In this document: positions 26,752-35,022 of the stretch, piece by piece
Position numbering within the stretch: position 1 is the first letter of the stretch
Layout of the letters: the number at the start of each line of letters is the position of its first letter
Assembly: GCA_003139615.1 (NCBI GenBank)
Contig: PLJH01000141.1
Span: 30,567 to 94,566, forward strand
Origin: Alphaproteobacteria bacterium
GTDB taxonomy: Bacteria; Pseudomonadota; Alphaproteobacteria; Micropepsales; Micropepsaceae
Length of the DNA: 64,000 nucleotides
Direction of reading: 5' to 3'
The notes under the pieces: generated by a model
Seen by the model: only the letters and a program-made list of their open reading frames with translations
Database searches by the model: none
Told to the model about the DNA's origin: nothing
Translations under genes and position numbers: made by a program

Positions 26752-27963
26752 CTAATAGGCGAGATCGTTGACGGCGAGCAGACCGCTCACGACACCGGCC
26801 ATGACGCCGGCCACAAGCAGACCCATCGCGAGCGTCGCCACCGGCAGGATGAGCGCGGTCAAACGGTCGAGGCGAATCTCGACATCGCGTTCCAGCACTT
26901 CCGCGCCTTCACGCATCATCACCGCAAGCTGCCCGGTTTCTTCGCCGACGGCGGCAAACTCCACAACGATGTCTGGCAGCGCCTGCGACGCGGCAAACGC
27001 CGCCTTCAAACGTGCGCCTCCTTCGACCGCTTCCTGAACCTTTCCGATACGCTCGCGGAACCAACCGTTGCCGGCTGCCGACCGCGCTGCCGTCAATGCG
27101 CGGTCGAGCGACAGGCCTCCGCCCAGCAACGTCTCCAGATTGCGGCAGTAACGCGCCGCCTCGTATTCGAAAGGCACGCGCAAGAATAGCCATGACGAAA
27201 AGACAAAACGATCAAGCGCAAGTCTGACGGCCGGGCGGCGCAGAGCATAAATGGCGGCACCGACCGCTAGCGCCGATGCGCCCAGCAGCAGCCAGCCATA
27301 GGATTGCAGGAAATTCGAGATCGACAGAAGAACGCGCGTCGGGAACGGCAGGACAACTCGTGCATGGGAGAATAGCGGCACGAGCCGCGGCAGCACGGTC
27401 GTGAAGATGATCCACAGGACGCCGATCATCGTCACGACCAGGAAGGCCGGATAGGTCAGTGCGGAGATCACGCGCTCCCGAAGCGTTTTGGCGCGTTCCA
27501 GATTGGCGGCAAGCCGTGCGATCACTGCCGCCAAATGGCCGCTCGCCTCGCCGGCCGCAACAAGATGTTCGATGTGCTGGTCGTCCGCAGGAATGATGAG
27601 GCGCAAGGCGCGCGACAACGGTTCACCTGCCCGCACGCGCTCCAGCATCTGGCCGACGCGAAGTGCCGTACGTCTGTTCGAGGTCAGGTTCTGCATGGCG
27701 CCGAGCGCACGCTCGACGGGAAGTCCAGCCTTCAGCAGACTCGAAAGCTCTCGAATGACGGGCAAGAGATCGCCACTTCCCGGCTGCAGAGATTTGAAAA
27801 ACTCGACGGGCGACCGCCGCCCTTCGCCGGTTTCCCGCAAGAACAAGGGCGTCTGGCCGGCTGCCAGCAATTGCTCGATCGCAATCGGACGCGCCTGCGC
27901 CTCGATCTGACCGCGCACGACCGCGCCCGCGCTATCGACAGCCTCAAAGGCAAATCGAGCCAA
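26752..27963 (-). CDS. gspF: Type II secretion system inner-membrane protein GspF
   Basis: This 403-residue polytopic platform protein has two T2SSF repeats, each with a cytoplasmic helical bundle (GDLLPVIRELSSLLKAGLPV and RNLETLLGGGLSLDRALTAA). Three membrane helices lie near residues 168-190, 215-235 and 370-395. It anchors the pseudopilus and transmits GspE motion. The start is a TTG (27961-27963) with GGGGA nearby. It is the first gene of the minus-strand gsp operon, and palindromes lie just upstream. Confidence 0.93.
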   Translation of the reverse strand: MARFAFEAVDSAGAVVRGQIEAQARPIAIEQLLAAGQTPLFLRETGEGRRSPVEFFKSLQPGSGDLLPVIRELSSLLKAGLPVERALGAMQNLTSNRRTALRVGQMLERVRAGEPLSRALRLIIPADDQHIEHLVAAGEASGHLAAVIARLAANLERAKTLRERVISALTYPAFLVVTMIGVLWIIFTTVLPRLVPLFSHARVVLPFPTRVLLSISNFLQSYGWLLLGASALAVGAAIYALRRPAVRLALDRFVFSSWLFLRVPFEYEAARYCRNLETLLGGGLSLDRALTAARSAAGNGWFRERIGKVQEAVEGGARLKAAFAASQALPDIVVEFAAVGEETGQLAVMMREGAEVLERDVEIRLDRLTALILPVATLAMGLLVAGVMAGVVSGLLAVNDLAY

Positions 27964-27978
27964 GTCCCCAGCCTTTCC

Positions 27979-28004
27979 CCAATATTGGAATGAGCCTAGC
28001 TCAT
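27979..28004 (-). promoter_or_regulatory. Twin palindromes upstream of the gsp operon
   Basis: CCAATATTGG (27979-27988) is a perfect 10-bp palindrome and is followed at once by ATGAGC-CTA-GCTCAT (27990-28004). Both lie 16-41 bases before the gspF start. The position is right for operator sites or a regulated promoter of the minus-strand gsp operon. No -35/-10 pair is clear. Confidence 0.35.
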
Positions 28005-28062
28005 ACCACCAAGGCCGTTAAGAGCATTTGTGTCGATTTTCCAAGGATTTATGTCGAGCAAC

Positions 28063-28098
28063 CATGTACCTATGTTAGGCGATGCATAGCGGTACATG
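28063..28098. repeat. Inverted repeat between the TolA-like gene and gspF
   Basis: CATGTACC (28063-28070) and GGTACATG (28091-28098) are perfectly complementary, and further partial pairing (TATG/CATA) occurs inside. It begins 12 bases after the TolA-like stop and about 100 bases before gspF. It could end the upstream transcript or act as an operator for the gsp operon. There is no T-run. Confidence 0.35.
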
Positions 28099-28109
28099 TA
28101 GTTCGAAAA

Positions 28110-29186
28110 TCACGGATCTGGCGCGGCCGAGTGATCGAAATGCAGCGGATTGATATCGCGCCATTGGGCATAAAGACCGGCAGGCAGCCTGTAGGGCGCG
28201 CAGCTGTAGATAGCGTTTCGTAACGCGTCGGCGACCGCACGGATTGCAGGGTCGTGAGGGGCTGCCGCGGCGGAATCCCCAACCATCCGAGGTGGCTTCG
28301 CAATCGAGCCGTCCGGGTTCAAAGAAATCTCCACATCGATGACGAACTGGGTCGGGCGTGCCGCAGTCACAGGCGGACTCCAGCAAGCTTCGATCTGACT
28401 GCGGAGCAGCGAGACCAGATTGGCGGTTGAAGCCGTGCCGGGACCGGCACCCGGGAGCAACCGGTCGGCGGGTTTCGAATTGAGCGAGGCGCTGGGAACT
28501 GGTGTCGTAACATCGGGCGGTTTTTGCACCGATTGGGCGGAGATCTCCGTCTGATTGGGGTCCTGCTTCGGCGCGAGCTGACCTGCGTTAATCGGCAAGG
28601 GATTCTGAGCCGTCGATGAATCCGGCAATTTCGCAGGCGGCGGTTCCGAATCGGCTTCAACCAGCGGGAGCGAAGGTATGCTCATATCCAAGTCCAGAGG
28701 CACGGGCGGTGCGATAATAGCCAGAGGCTGGATACGAAATGCCGGTTTACTCGTCGGGGCAACATTTGTTTCGTCGGACACGGTAACGAGATTGACCGGC
28801 ACATAGGCCGCAGGATGCTCATCGATCTTCTGTCGCGAATACCAGGTTAGGATCATAAGTAGGGCGATGATCGAATGCAGGGTGATTGATCCAACCCAAC
28901 CCAGTGGGGCAAGCGTGCCGTCTCTCAGTGCAGTCTTCTCGATCCATTCGCCTGCAGCCCGGCGCCCTCCATCGATAGTCTGAAACGCCAGAATCAGCCT
29001 TTGCCCGGCGGAAGTCTTGCGAAAAGCAGCCGAAAAACGGGTTGCTGCTCGCAACGCGATCGACGCCCATGGCTTCACGGTTCGGCTCGTCATACCGCGC
29101 GCAAACCGATAGCGCGCTGTCAGCCGCCAGGGCAAGCGGCGTTGGCGCACAATCTTCACGTACAGGCAGGACTCGCGTTCAGGCAT
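28110..29186 (-). CDS. TolA/TonB-like energy-transducer protein
   Basis: This protein of up to 358 residues has one membrane helix (about 95-117, GSITLHSIIALLMILTWYS) and a long Pro/Ser-rich periplasmic linker. A C-terminal TolA-type domain follows (LVSLLRSQIEACW, VIDVEISLNPDGSI, YSCAPYRLPAGLYAQWRDI). Alphaproteobacterial TolA has the same C-terminus, but no tolQ, tolR, tolB or pal is nearby, so this is an extra copy. It lies upstream of gspF on the same strand and may serve cell-envelope passage for the secretion system. The unusually long N-terminal tail may mean the true start is further in, for example the ATG at 29093. Confidence 0.7.
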   Translation of the reverse strand: MPERESCLYVKIVRQRRLPWRLTARYRFARGMTSRTVKPWASIALRAATRFSAAFRKTSAGQRLILAFQTIDGGRRAAGEWIEKTALRDGTLAPLGWVGSITLHSIIALLMILTWYSRQKIDEHPAAYVPVNLVTVSDETNVAPTSKPAFRIQPLAIIAPPVPLDLDMSIPSLPLVEADSEPPPAKLPDSSTAQNPLPINAGQLAPKQDPNQTEISAQSVQKPPDVTTPVPSASLNSKPADRLLPGAGPGTASTANLVSLLRSQIEACWSPPVTAARPTQFVIDVEISLNPDGSIAKPPRMVGDSAAAAPHDPAIRAVADALRNAIYSCAPYRLPAGLYAQWRDINPLHFDHSAAPDP

Positions 29187-29299
29187 TCAACCGAACATTC
29201 ACTGCAGACCCCCTGGAAGCCACTCGCGAAAAGGAGTGTGCCAGATTTTGGTGCAACAGGAATCGAAATAATTGTGCTCTACATTCCCTCCCGGTTTGC

Positions 29300-30430
29300 C
29301 TAGTCGGAGGTTCCATCCGCGCGCACTGGTCCGCGAACGATTCGGTCAACCTCCTGCTCCCACAACTCCATTGCTGCGCGCATTTCTCTATCGTAACTAT
29401 GACGCTGGTATACGCCGACAATCCCGGCGAACGAGCCGGAAACGTGATTGAGAAGTTTCTCCACGACCGGCAGCGAAACTCCCAGTGACGCAAGGCCCGT
29501 TGCGAACGTGCGCCGGAGGTCGTGAAGTGTCCATTCGCCGACGCCGCTGGCTTTGTCGAGGCTCGCTTTGCCCTTCGAGAAGCCGTTAAATGGCGCTGTG
29601 GGCTTGCCGCGCGCGGGAAAGAGGAACACCCGGCCTAGACTTCGACGAAGTATTGACCGCGCCGTTTGCCCGACCGGGAACGCGTGCATACGACCGTTCT
29701 TCGTGGCCTCGGCCGGGAGCGTTACGGTATCCTCGCCGATCATGTCGGGCGTAAGCTTGGAAATTTCCCCGACACGCTGGCCCGTGAGGATCAAGAGTTT
29801 GACGATTGACCCGTAGTTCCCGTCGCCTGCCGCGTTCCAGACCCTGCGAAGTTCGTCGTTGGTCAGGACGCGCTCGCGAGGCCGGTAGCGATGTCCCGAT
29901 TGCATCCGTTCCATGGGGTTAGCATTGAGATAATGCTTTCGGTGTGCCCACCGAAGGAATGTGCGGACAACAACGAAAGCGTGATGCTGTTCGACCGGCG
30001 TTCCGGCAAGCCGGCTAACGCGGGTCTGGAGGTCGTCGGGAGCGACTTCAGAGACGGCCAGTTCGCCGAACCGAAAGTATTTTTCAAGAAAACGCTTGTA
30101 GTCAGCATGAGTTCGGGGCTTCAGGCGCCTGCGTACTTCCTCGAGATAGATCGTCACTGCCATATTCCAGGCCACAGGGCGCGGCACAGTCTTGCCGAGC
30201 GTGTACTCAGCCAGTCGCCGCTTTGCCTCCGCACGCGCGTCCTGGAGCGTCAGTACACCGACGCGCCCGATGGTCTCGCGTTTCCTCAGTTTGCCGTGCG
30301 TAAGGACAAAGCTTTTTGTGCCGCCCTCGCTAATCCGAACGCCGAAACCCGTGAGGACCGAATCGGGATATACAATCGCGCCTTTCTCCGGCGCTTCGAG
30401 CGTCTTAATCGACAGGTCTGTCAGTCGCAT
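29300..30430 (-). CDS. Tyrosine recombinase (integrase, DUF4102/P4-like)
   Basis: This 376-residue site-specific recombinase has an N-terminal arm-binding domain (MRLTDLSIKTLEAPEKG), a SAM-like core-binding domain (about 90-170) and a catalytic domain. The catalytic residues are visible as R219 (TGQRVGE), K244, H303-x-x-R306 (LHDLRRTF), H329 (LLNHVSG) and Tyr near 341. GGAG lies six bases before the ATG at 30430, which fixes the start. The gene ends next to a tRNA-Arg 3' half, its likely attachment site. All active-site residues are present. Confidence 0.9.
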   Translation of the reverse strand: MRLTDLSIKTLEAPEKGAIVYPDSVLTGFGVRISEGGTKSFVLTHGKLRKRETIGRVGVLTLQDARAEAKRRLAEYTLGKTVPRPVAWNMAVTIYLEEVRRRLKPRTHADYKRFLEKYFRFGELAVSEVAPDDLQTRVSRLAGTPVEQHHAFVVVRTFLRWAHRKHYLNANPMERMQSGHRYRPRERVLTNDELRRVWNAAGDGNYGSIVKLLILTGQRVGEISKLTPDMIGEDTVTLPAEATKNGRMHAFPVGQTARSILRRSLGRVFLFPARGKPTAPFNGFSKGKASLDKASGVGEWTLHDLRRTFATGLASLGVSLPVVEKLLNHVSGSFAGIVGVYQRHSYDREMRAAMELWEQEVDRIVRGPVRADGTSD

Positions 30431-30571
30431 TTGTCTCTCCATTGTCTCGCGCAACATGCGCGAACGCTTGGTTGGCGATGTGCATCGATGCACACCGTGC
30501 CGATGGAAAAGGCAATGCGATCAATGACTTAGGTTTAGGTATGTTGCACTATGTGCAAACATCAAATTAAA

Positions 30572-30616
30572 TTCCTAAACCGTAGGCCGCGTGTTCGAAT
30601 CACGCCGGGGTCGCCA
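30572..30616 (+). other. Attachment site: 3' half of tRNA-Arg(CCT)
   Basis: These 45 nt match tRNA positions 32-76. The anticodon loop is TTCCTAA, the T-stem GCGTG/CACGC encloses TTCGAAT, the 3' acceptor strand is CGGGGTC, the discriminator is G, and CCA is encoded. The 5' half is absent; AT-rich element DNA precedes it. This is what an integrative element leaves at the end distal to the reconstituted tRNA gene, and an integrase lies 140 bp away. The similar sequences ATGTTGCACTATGTGCAA (30541-30558) and ATGTTGCCTTGTGCAA (30627-30642) flank it. Confidence 0.8.
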
Positions 30617-30672
30617 TATCGACAAAATGTTGCCTTGTGCAATTTGCAAATCTCGATAACGGAGCCCCCACC

Positions 30673-31467
30673 GTGACGAACCTCGTGAACATCACCGATG
30701 TCGGTCACGTGCGGACCATCACGCTCAACCGGCCGGAGAAGAAGAATGCGCTGAGCGATGAACTCGCCTGGGGCGTGGTGACCGCCATCGACGATGCGGC
30801 GCGCGACGACAATGTGTGGGTGGTCGCGATCACGGGAACGGGCGATTCCTTTTGCGCGGGGATCGACCTTTCGGGCGCGGAACACTTCTCGCCGTGGTCG
30901 CCGCAAACGGCGCAACTCGACGACCTGCATTGGGTGGGACATTTCCTGCTCGCGATCCGCAAGCGTTGCGACAAGCCCGTCGTCGGCGGCATCAATGGCG
31001 TCGCAGTGGGCGCAGGGCTGGGCCTTGCGATGGCGACGGATGTCAGGCTCGTCGCCAGGAGCGCGAAACTGATGGCCGGCTATACGCGCATCGGCGGTTC
31101 GCCGGATGGCGGCCTCACCATCACCTTGCCGCAGACGATGGGCTACGAAAACGCGATGCGCTTCATGATGGAGAACCGCACCGTGCAGGGCAACGAAGCG
31201 GTGCGCCTGGGCATGGCAGGCGAAGTCATCGACGACGCCCAGTTCTCGGATCGCCTCGCCGCCTATTGCGAGGAATTATGCGCGTGGTCGCCGATCACCT
31301 TGCGGCTTCTCAAACGCGGCATGGCGAAATCGCTCGAAACATCGGACCTCGAGCAGCAGTTGCGCTACGAACTCTCCAACATCCGCATCGCATTCGGCAG
31401 CGAGGATGGGAAGGAAGCGCGCAAGGCCTTCTTCGAAAAGCGCAAGCCCGTGTTCAAGGGGAAGTGA
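30673..31467 (+). CDS. Enoyl-CoA hydratase/isomerase family protein
   Basis: This 264-residue crotonase-fold enzyme acts on acyl-CoA thioesters. Family landmarks are ITLNRPEKKNALSDELAW, the first oxyanion-hole region GDSFCAGIDLSG and the second GGINGVAVGAGLGLAMATDV. A Glu catalytic residue is not evident at the usual positions, as in many subfamilies. The GTG at 30673 is preferred to 30637 because CGGAG lies upstream. It is the first gene on the chromosomal side of the attachment site and ends convergently with the TetR gene. Confidence 0.85.
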   Translation: MTNLVNITDVGHVRTITLNRPEKKNALSDELAWGVVTAIDDAARDDNVWVVAITGTGDSFCAGIDLSGAEHFSPWSPQTAQLDDLHWVGHFLLAIRKRCDKPVVGGINGVAVGAGLGLAMATDVRLVARSAKLMAGYTRIGGSPDGGLTITLPQTMGYENAMRFMMENRTVQGNEAVRLGMAGEVIDDAQFSDRLAAYCEELCAWSPITLRLLKRGMAKSLETSDLEQQLRYELSNIRIAFGSEDGKEARKAFFEKRKPVFKGK

Positions 31468-31493
31468 AAAGCGACCGCGATTCGCAAACAGTC

Positions 31494-32060
31494 CTATTCG
31501 GGCTGACGCGTTAGTGCCTCCACATTCGCATTTGTCGTTGCGATCAACGCGTCTGCGACGGCGCCTGCTTTCACTGTGTTGCGGCTCATCAGCCAGCTGG
31601 AGATGAGCGCGATCTGCGACTCCGCGATCTGTGTGGCGATCATCGGCAGGGGCAACACCGGCCGCGCGACGCGCGACGAACGCAGCAATGCCGCCAGTCG
31701 CGGCTCGATCAATTCGGCGAGGCAGCGGGCCCAGATGGCGCGAGCAGGCTCCGCGAAGAACACGCGGTTGAGCTTCCGCTGGCTGTGGAAATGCTCGAGC
31801 TGCGCGATGACGGCAGCGAGCGAAACTTCCTGCTCCACCAGCGCCGCAAGAGCACCGGACGGCCGCGCGAGGCTTTGCTTCAGGATGTCGTCCTTGCTGC
31901 GGAAATGCAGATAGAAGGTCGACCGGCCCACATTCGCGCGCGCGACGATATCTTCCACCGACACATCGGGAAATCCGCGCGTGAGCATCAACTCGACGAA
32001 GGCGTTCATCAACGCGGTCCGCGTGCGCGCGGTGCGGCGGTCAGGCTTCTTCGGCGGCAT
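31494..32060 (-). CDS. TetR-family transcriptional regulator
   Basis: This 188-residue repressor has the N-terminal TetR helix-turn-helix (ALMNAFVELMLTRGFPDVSV, VGRSTFYLHFRSKDDIL). The all-helical ligand domain lacks recognisable features. An alternative ATG at 32090 with AGGGG close upstream would add ten residues. It may control the neighbouring enoyl-CoA hydratase gene or the membrane protein at 32299, but no operator is apparent. Confidence 0.85.
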   Translation of the reverse strand: MPPKKPDRRTARTRTALMNAFVELMLTRGFPDVSVEDIVARANVGRSTFYLHFRSKDDILKQSLARPSGALAALVEQEVSLAAVIAQLEHFHSQRKLNRVFFAEPARAIWARCLAELIEPRLAALLRSSRVARPVLPLPMIATQIAESQIALISSWLMSRNTVKAGAVADALIATTNANVEALTRQPE

Positions 32061-32210
32061 GAGATGGTCCGTTCTGCGTCGGCGCCACATTGACCCCTTT
32101 GCGAGGCCCGCGCCAATCCGCTTGCGAGACAAATAACGGCCAATGTCCAGAAATGGACGGGAGTGCTCCGGCCGCCAACAACAAATTCTCCCAGCAAGAT
32201 AAACGTCAAG

Positions 32211-32278
32211 GGACCGCGGGCATCCCGCCCGCATTAAGCGTCGAAAATAGGAAAAGGCGGGCGGGATGCCCGAGGTCC
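32211..32278. repeat. REP-like long inverted repeat
   Basis: Two 22-bp arms (32211-32232 and 32257-32278) are complementary with a single mismatch and are separated by 24 bp. Each contains the core GCGGGCGGGATGCCCG or its complement. GC-rich palindromes of this kind, arranged head to head, are typical of REP/BIME elements mobilised by REP-associated tyrosine transposases. A broken transposase of that family lies at 5645-5897. This copy sits between tetR and a membrane-protein gene. Confidence 0.6.
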
Positions 32279-32298
32279 ATCGACAGGAATCAGATTTC

Positions 32299-32949
32299 AT
32301 GACCGACGACAAAAGCGAACGCACAGCGGGAATTCTACTGCTGCTCACCGCACTCGCATCGCTTGCGCTGCTGGCTGCACATCCGGGCGAGACGGCGACG
32401 ACGTTTGCCGGCGTGCTGAAGGAAGAAGCCGCAAATCGCAGCGTCGCGGGCCCGGTGCATGGCGGATACATTGCGGTGCTTGTGTTGCAGATTATCGGCT
32501 ACGTAAAGCTGTCCGCGCGGCTCGATCTGCGCCGGCTCTTGCCTCTGGCCGGCATCGTGTTCTTTGCAGCGGGAACCGTCTTTCTGTCCGCATCGCTTCT
32601 GCTCGACGGACTCGTGATCCCAGCGCTCGCTGCACGCTACGACGACGTGCCCGCGAAAATCGAGTCTGCGCGCGCCTTGTTCGTGTTCTGCGAGACGGCG
32701 ATCGGATTTCTGATGCCTATCGGGCTTATGTTCCAGGGTGCGTCCATCGCGAGTTGGGGCGCCGCGTTGTGGCGCAGATCTCGCATCGCCGGCGGGATCG
32801 GGGTTCTGTTCGGGCTCCTCATGCTGGGCGCACTTACCGCAAACTTTGCACGGCCAAATCCCGTGTTCCTGATGGGATCTCTGATCGCCCCCATGCTTTG
32901 GGCTTTCGTCGCGGCGTGGCTGCTGATCCGGCGAAACACCGCGGAGTGA
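32299..32949 (+). CDS. Hypothetical polytopic membrane protein
   Basis: This 216-residue inner-membrane protein has about six helices, starting with AGILLLLTALASLALLAA after a short charged N-terminus (MTDDKSER). AGGAATCAG precedes the ATG at 32299; a longer in-frame start at 32266 lies within the REP-like repeat and is unlikely. No transporter or enzyme motif is visible. It runs divergently from the TetR gene, which might regulate it. Confidence 0.65.
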   Translation: MTDDKSERTAGILLLLTALASLALLAAHPGETATTFAGVLKEEAANRSVAGPVHGGYIAVLVLQIIGYVKLSARLDLRRLLPLAGIVFFAAGTVFLSASLLLDGLVIPALAARYDDVPAKIESARALFVFCETAIGFLMPIGLMFQGASIASWGAALWRRSRIAGGIGVLFGLLMLGALTANFARPNPVFLMGSLIAPMLWAFVAAWLLIRRNTAE

Positions 32950-33030
32950 CGCGAATTGCATAGAATTGCTTAAGAGCATGTAACCCGGCCGGCGCTGGAG
33001 TCGGGTCCGAAAATCGTACGCCACCGGACA

Positions 33031-33426
33031 ATGAAGAACGCGCTTCCGCTCGCACTCGCGATTGTCGCACGCGGCGTCGCGGGCATTGTCTGGGGCACGT
33101 TTCGCCCCGAGCGTGCCGAAGCGCTGGCCGCTGCCCGGCCCGGCACGATTGCCGCAGCTACCGCTGCGGATCATGTCGGCCAATCGGTTACCGTAGAAGG
33201 AATTGTCGCCCAGGTTCCTATCGCCGAGCGCGCCACCTTCATCGATATCCGGACTTCCTATCCCGATGAGGATTTCGTGGGCGTGATATTTCCCGAAGAT
33301 TTCGGCACCTTCCCGAATGCAACCGCATTGGAAGGCAAAACGGTCGACATCGGCGGCACGATTCAGCTTTATCGCGGGAAGCCCGAAATCGTTCTGCGAT
33401 CTGCGAGCCAGATCCGAATCGAGTGA
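33031..33426 (+). CDS. Exported OB-fold protein
   Basis: This 131-residue protein has a hydrophobic N-terminus (MKNALPLALAIVARGVAGIV), probably a signal peptide or anchor. An OB-fold-like domain follows (VGQSVTVEGIVAQV, ATFIDIRTSYPDEDFVGVIF, GKTVDIGGTIQLYRGKPEIV). The GKPEIVL motif near the C-terminus is common in small nucleic-acid-binding-type OB domains of bacterial exported proteins. Its ligand is unknown. It is the last ordinary gene before an accessory patch. Confidence 0.6.
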   Translation: MKNALPLALAIVARGVAGIVWGTFRPERAEALAAARPGTIAAATAADHVGQSVTVEGIVAQVPIAERATFIDIRTSYPDEDFVGVIFPEDFGTFPNATALEGKTVDIGGTIQLYRGKPEIVLRSASQIRIE

Positions 33427-33555
33427 ACCCGCAAGCCGTTGTTGCAACAAATCGATTTGCGGCGGTGTGCGCTTTGCGTTCGCGCAAAGATTCGATTTTC
33501 GTTCCAACTATTTTCGTGCCGGATCGAAATTCGGCTTGCACCCTTCGATCGGTAC

Positions 33556-33610
33556 TGGCCGATTTTGCCCCTAAGTGGCCGCTTTTGAAAATGCAGTGGC
33601 TCGATTTGGA
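33556..33610. repeat. TGGCC-type short direct repeats, left cluster
   Basis: TGGCCG at 33556, TGGCCG at 33576 and TGGCTC at 33597 recur with a period of 20-21 bp, each followed after one to three bases by TTT(T)G. The pattern recalls the multiple short repeats in the ends of IS21-like transposons. A matching cluster in the same orientation lies at 37442-37490 beyond the accessory genes. Confidence 0.45.
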
Positions 33611-33646
33611 ATTGACCGCCGCTCTCGTCGTCCCGGGTGACGCGTC

Positions 33647-34240
33647 ATGATCGGAACCCTCATAAATCGCATATTTCCTAAGGTTTTGGCCGGGAGCGGG
33701 ATAGAGACTGGCGCGTTCCTTAAAGATGTCCTTTACTATTTCGGCCTAGACCGTCAAACAGAGAAAATCTGCCGATTCGGCAAAACCGCCATGGGACCAA
33801 ATTTGACCCCGAGACAAGCCATCGTGCTCGCGGCACTCGCGACGGAATCGGGTGCGGAGTACGCGCCGGTCCAAGTTCAAAAGCTATTTTTTCTAATCGA
33901 TGAAAATGTGTCCGCCGCATTCGGCGGCAAACAATTTTCGTTTGAGCCGTACGATTATGGTCCGTTCGATAGCGCCGTCTATCACGAATTAGACACGCTC
34001 GCACGGATGGGGTTCGTGAGAATTGAATCGAAAGGCCCTTCTGCCGGTCATCGGCGATACGTGCTGACCCCCGCCGGACAAGATGTCGGTGCGACAAACC
34101 TCTCCACTATGGATATCAGTCTGCGCGATTACCTTACCCGCGTATCAGCATGGGTGCGCAGTTTGTCTTTTGCGCAGCTTGTGGGCTCCATCTACAAAGC
34201 CTACCCGCCCATGCGCGTGAATAGCGTTTTCAGAGGCTAG
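33647..34240 (+). CDS. Panacea/SocA-like (DUF4065-type) protein
   Basis: This protein of up to 197 residues has a core reading NLTPRQAIVLAALATESG, VQVQKLFFLIDENVSAAFGG and EPYDYGPFDSAVYHELDTL. That resembles the Panacea/SocA fold used by antitoxins and proteolysis adaptors. The C-terminus (VGSIYKAYPPMRVNSVF) is shared with uncharacterised relatives. The core begins near the ATG at 33791, so the first 48 residues are uncertain. Its stop overlaps the stop of the convergent Ntn-hydrolase gene, so the two belong to one accessory patch. Function is not established. Confidence 0.55.
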   Translation: MIGTLINRIFPKVLAGSGIETGAFLKDVLYYFGLDRQTEKICRFGKTAMGPNLTPRQAIVLAALATESGAEYAPVQVQKLFFLIDENVSAAFGGKQFSFEPYDYGPFDSAVYHELDTLARMGFVRIESKGPSAGHRRYVLTPAGQDVGATNLSTMDISLRDYLTRVSAWVRSLSFAQLVGSIYKAYPPMRVNSVFRG

Positions 34241-35022
34241 GTTTTAGGAGGGGCAGGAAGCTCGCTTGCACCCTCTATTCCTTCGACCACCGCGCCGAAC
34301 GAAGCCATGTGGCGCATTGCGTTGACTACCATATCTTCCTGTTCTGCGCGCTGGGCCTTGTCCAAGAACCACGTTTTGTAAGCACCATCCTTCTTTGCCA
34401 ATACCGCTATATGGATCGGCTCTTTGATTCCGCCGGGATTAAGTTCGCAAGCGTGCATCAGTGCCCAGAGTGCCATGAAAATTCCGCCTTGGATCGGCGG
34501 TGGCCCGCTGGGCCAGAAAACCTTGCGAAGAAGTGCAAGAAAAGGGTCCGTTAGCGGTTGACCGCTGCCTGCTGACGCGAACCAAAGGTCCGTTTTAATC
34601 TCGGGCTGAAAGGCCATCGGTACGTATTTGAGAACTTCTGGATGAAGACCGCCTTGCGGTAACTCACAAAGCACTGGCTGATCTTCGGCCACATAAGCGA
34701 CGAGCGCACCGTAATCCAGCTTCCAAACATGCGTGATGGCAAAGTCTTCAATCCCCTGCTTCGATAGCATCCGGCCGATGCTGAGAGCGTTACCCTTACG
34801 AAATGCATCATCCTTGGCTACACGCGCCGCAACCGAAGCAAACCGCTGGCAATGACCAATTGCGCCAGTTCCAGCAAGGATCATCTTGTCGCTTATTAGT
34901 TCGATTTTCTTATCGGTCTGCTGCTCAATCGTGCGCGTAACTCCTCCATCGCCAAAAGTGGCGGAACTGTCCGCACCTATGACGACGCCATCCTTGCAGC
35001 GGATTCCGATGATCGAGGTCAC
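34237..35022 (-). CDS. Proteasome/HslV-type Ntn hydrolase
   Basis: This 261-residue protein begins MTSIIGIRCKDGVVIGADSS. Removal of Met exposes Thr as N-terminal nucleophile, Asp lies 16 residues later (position 17 in proteasome beta numbering), and a DKKIEL motif supplies the Lys equivalent to Lys33. MILAGTGAIG matches the next proteasome strand. These are the features of a proteasome beta-type threonine peptidase, though it is not HslV or Anbu by neighbourhood because no unfoldase gene is nearby. Its ATG overlaps the stop of the upstream winged-helix gene (ATGA), so the two are translated together. Substrate and role are unknown. Confidence 0.7.
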   Translation of the reverse strand: MTSIIGIRCKDGVVIGADSSATFGDGGVTRTIEQQTDKKIELISDKMILAGTGAIGHCQRFASVAARVAKDDAFRKGNALSIGRMLSKQGIEDFAITHVWKLDYGALVAYVAEDQPVLCELPQGGLHPEVLKYVPMAFQPEIKTDLWFASAGSGQPLTDPFLALLRKVFWPSGPPPIQGGIFMALWALMHACELNPGGIKEPIHIAVLAKKDGAYKTWFLDKAQRAEQEDMVVNAMRHMASFGAVVEGIEGASELPAPPKT

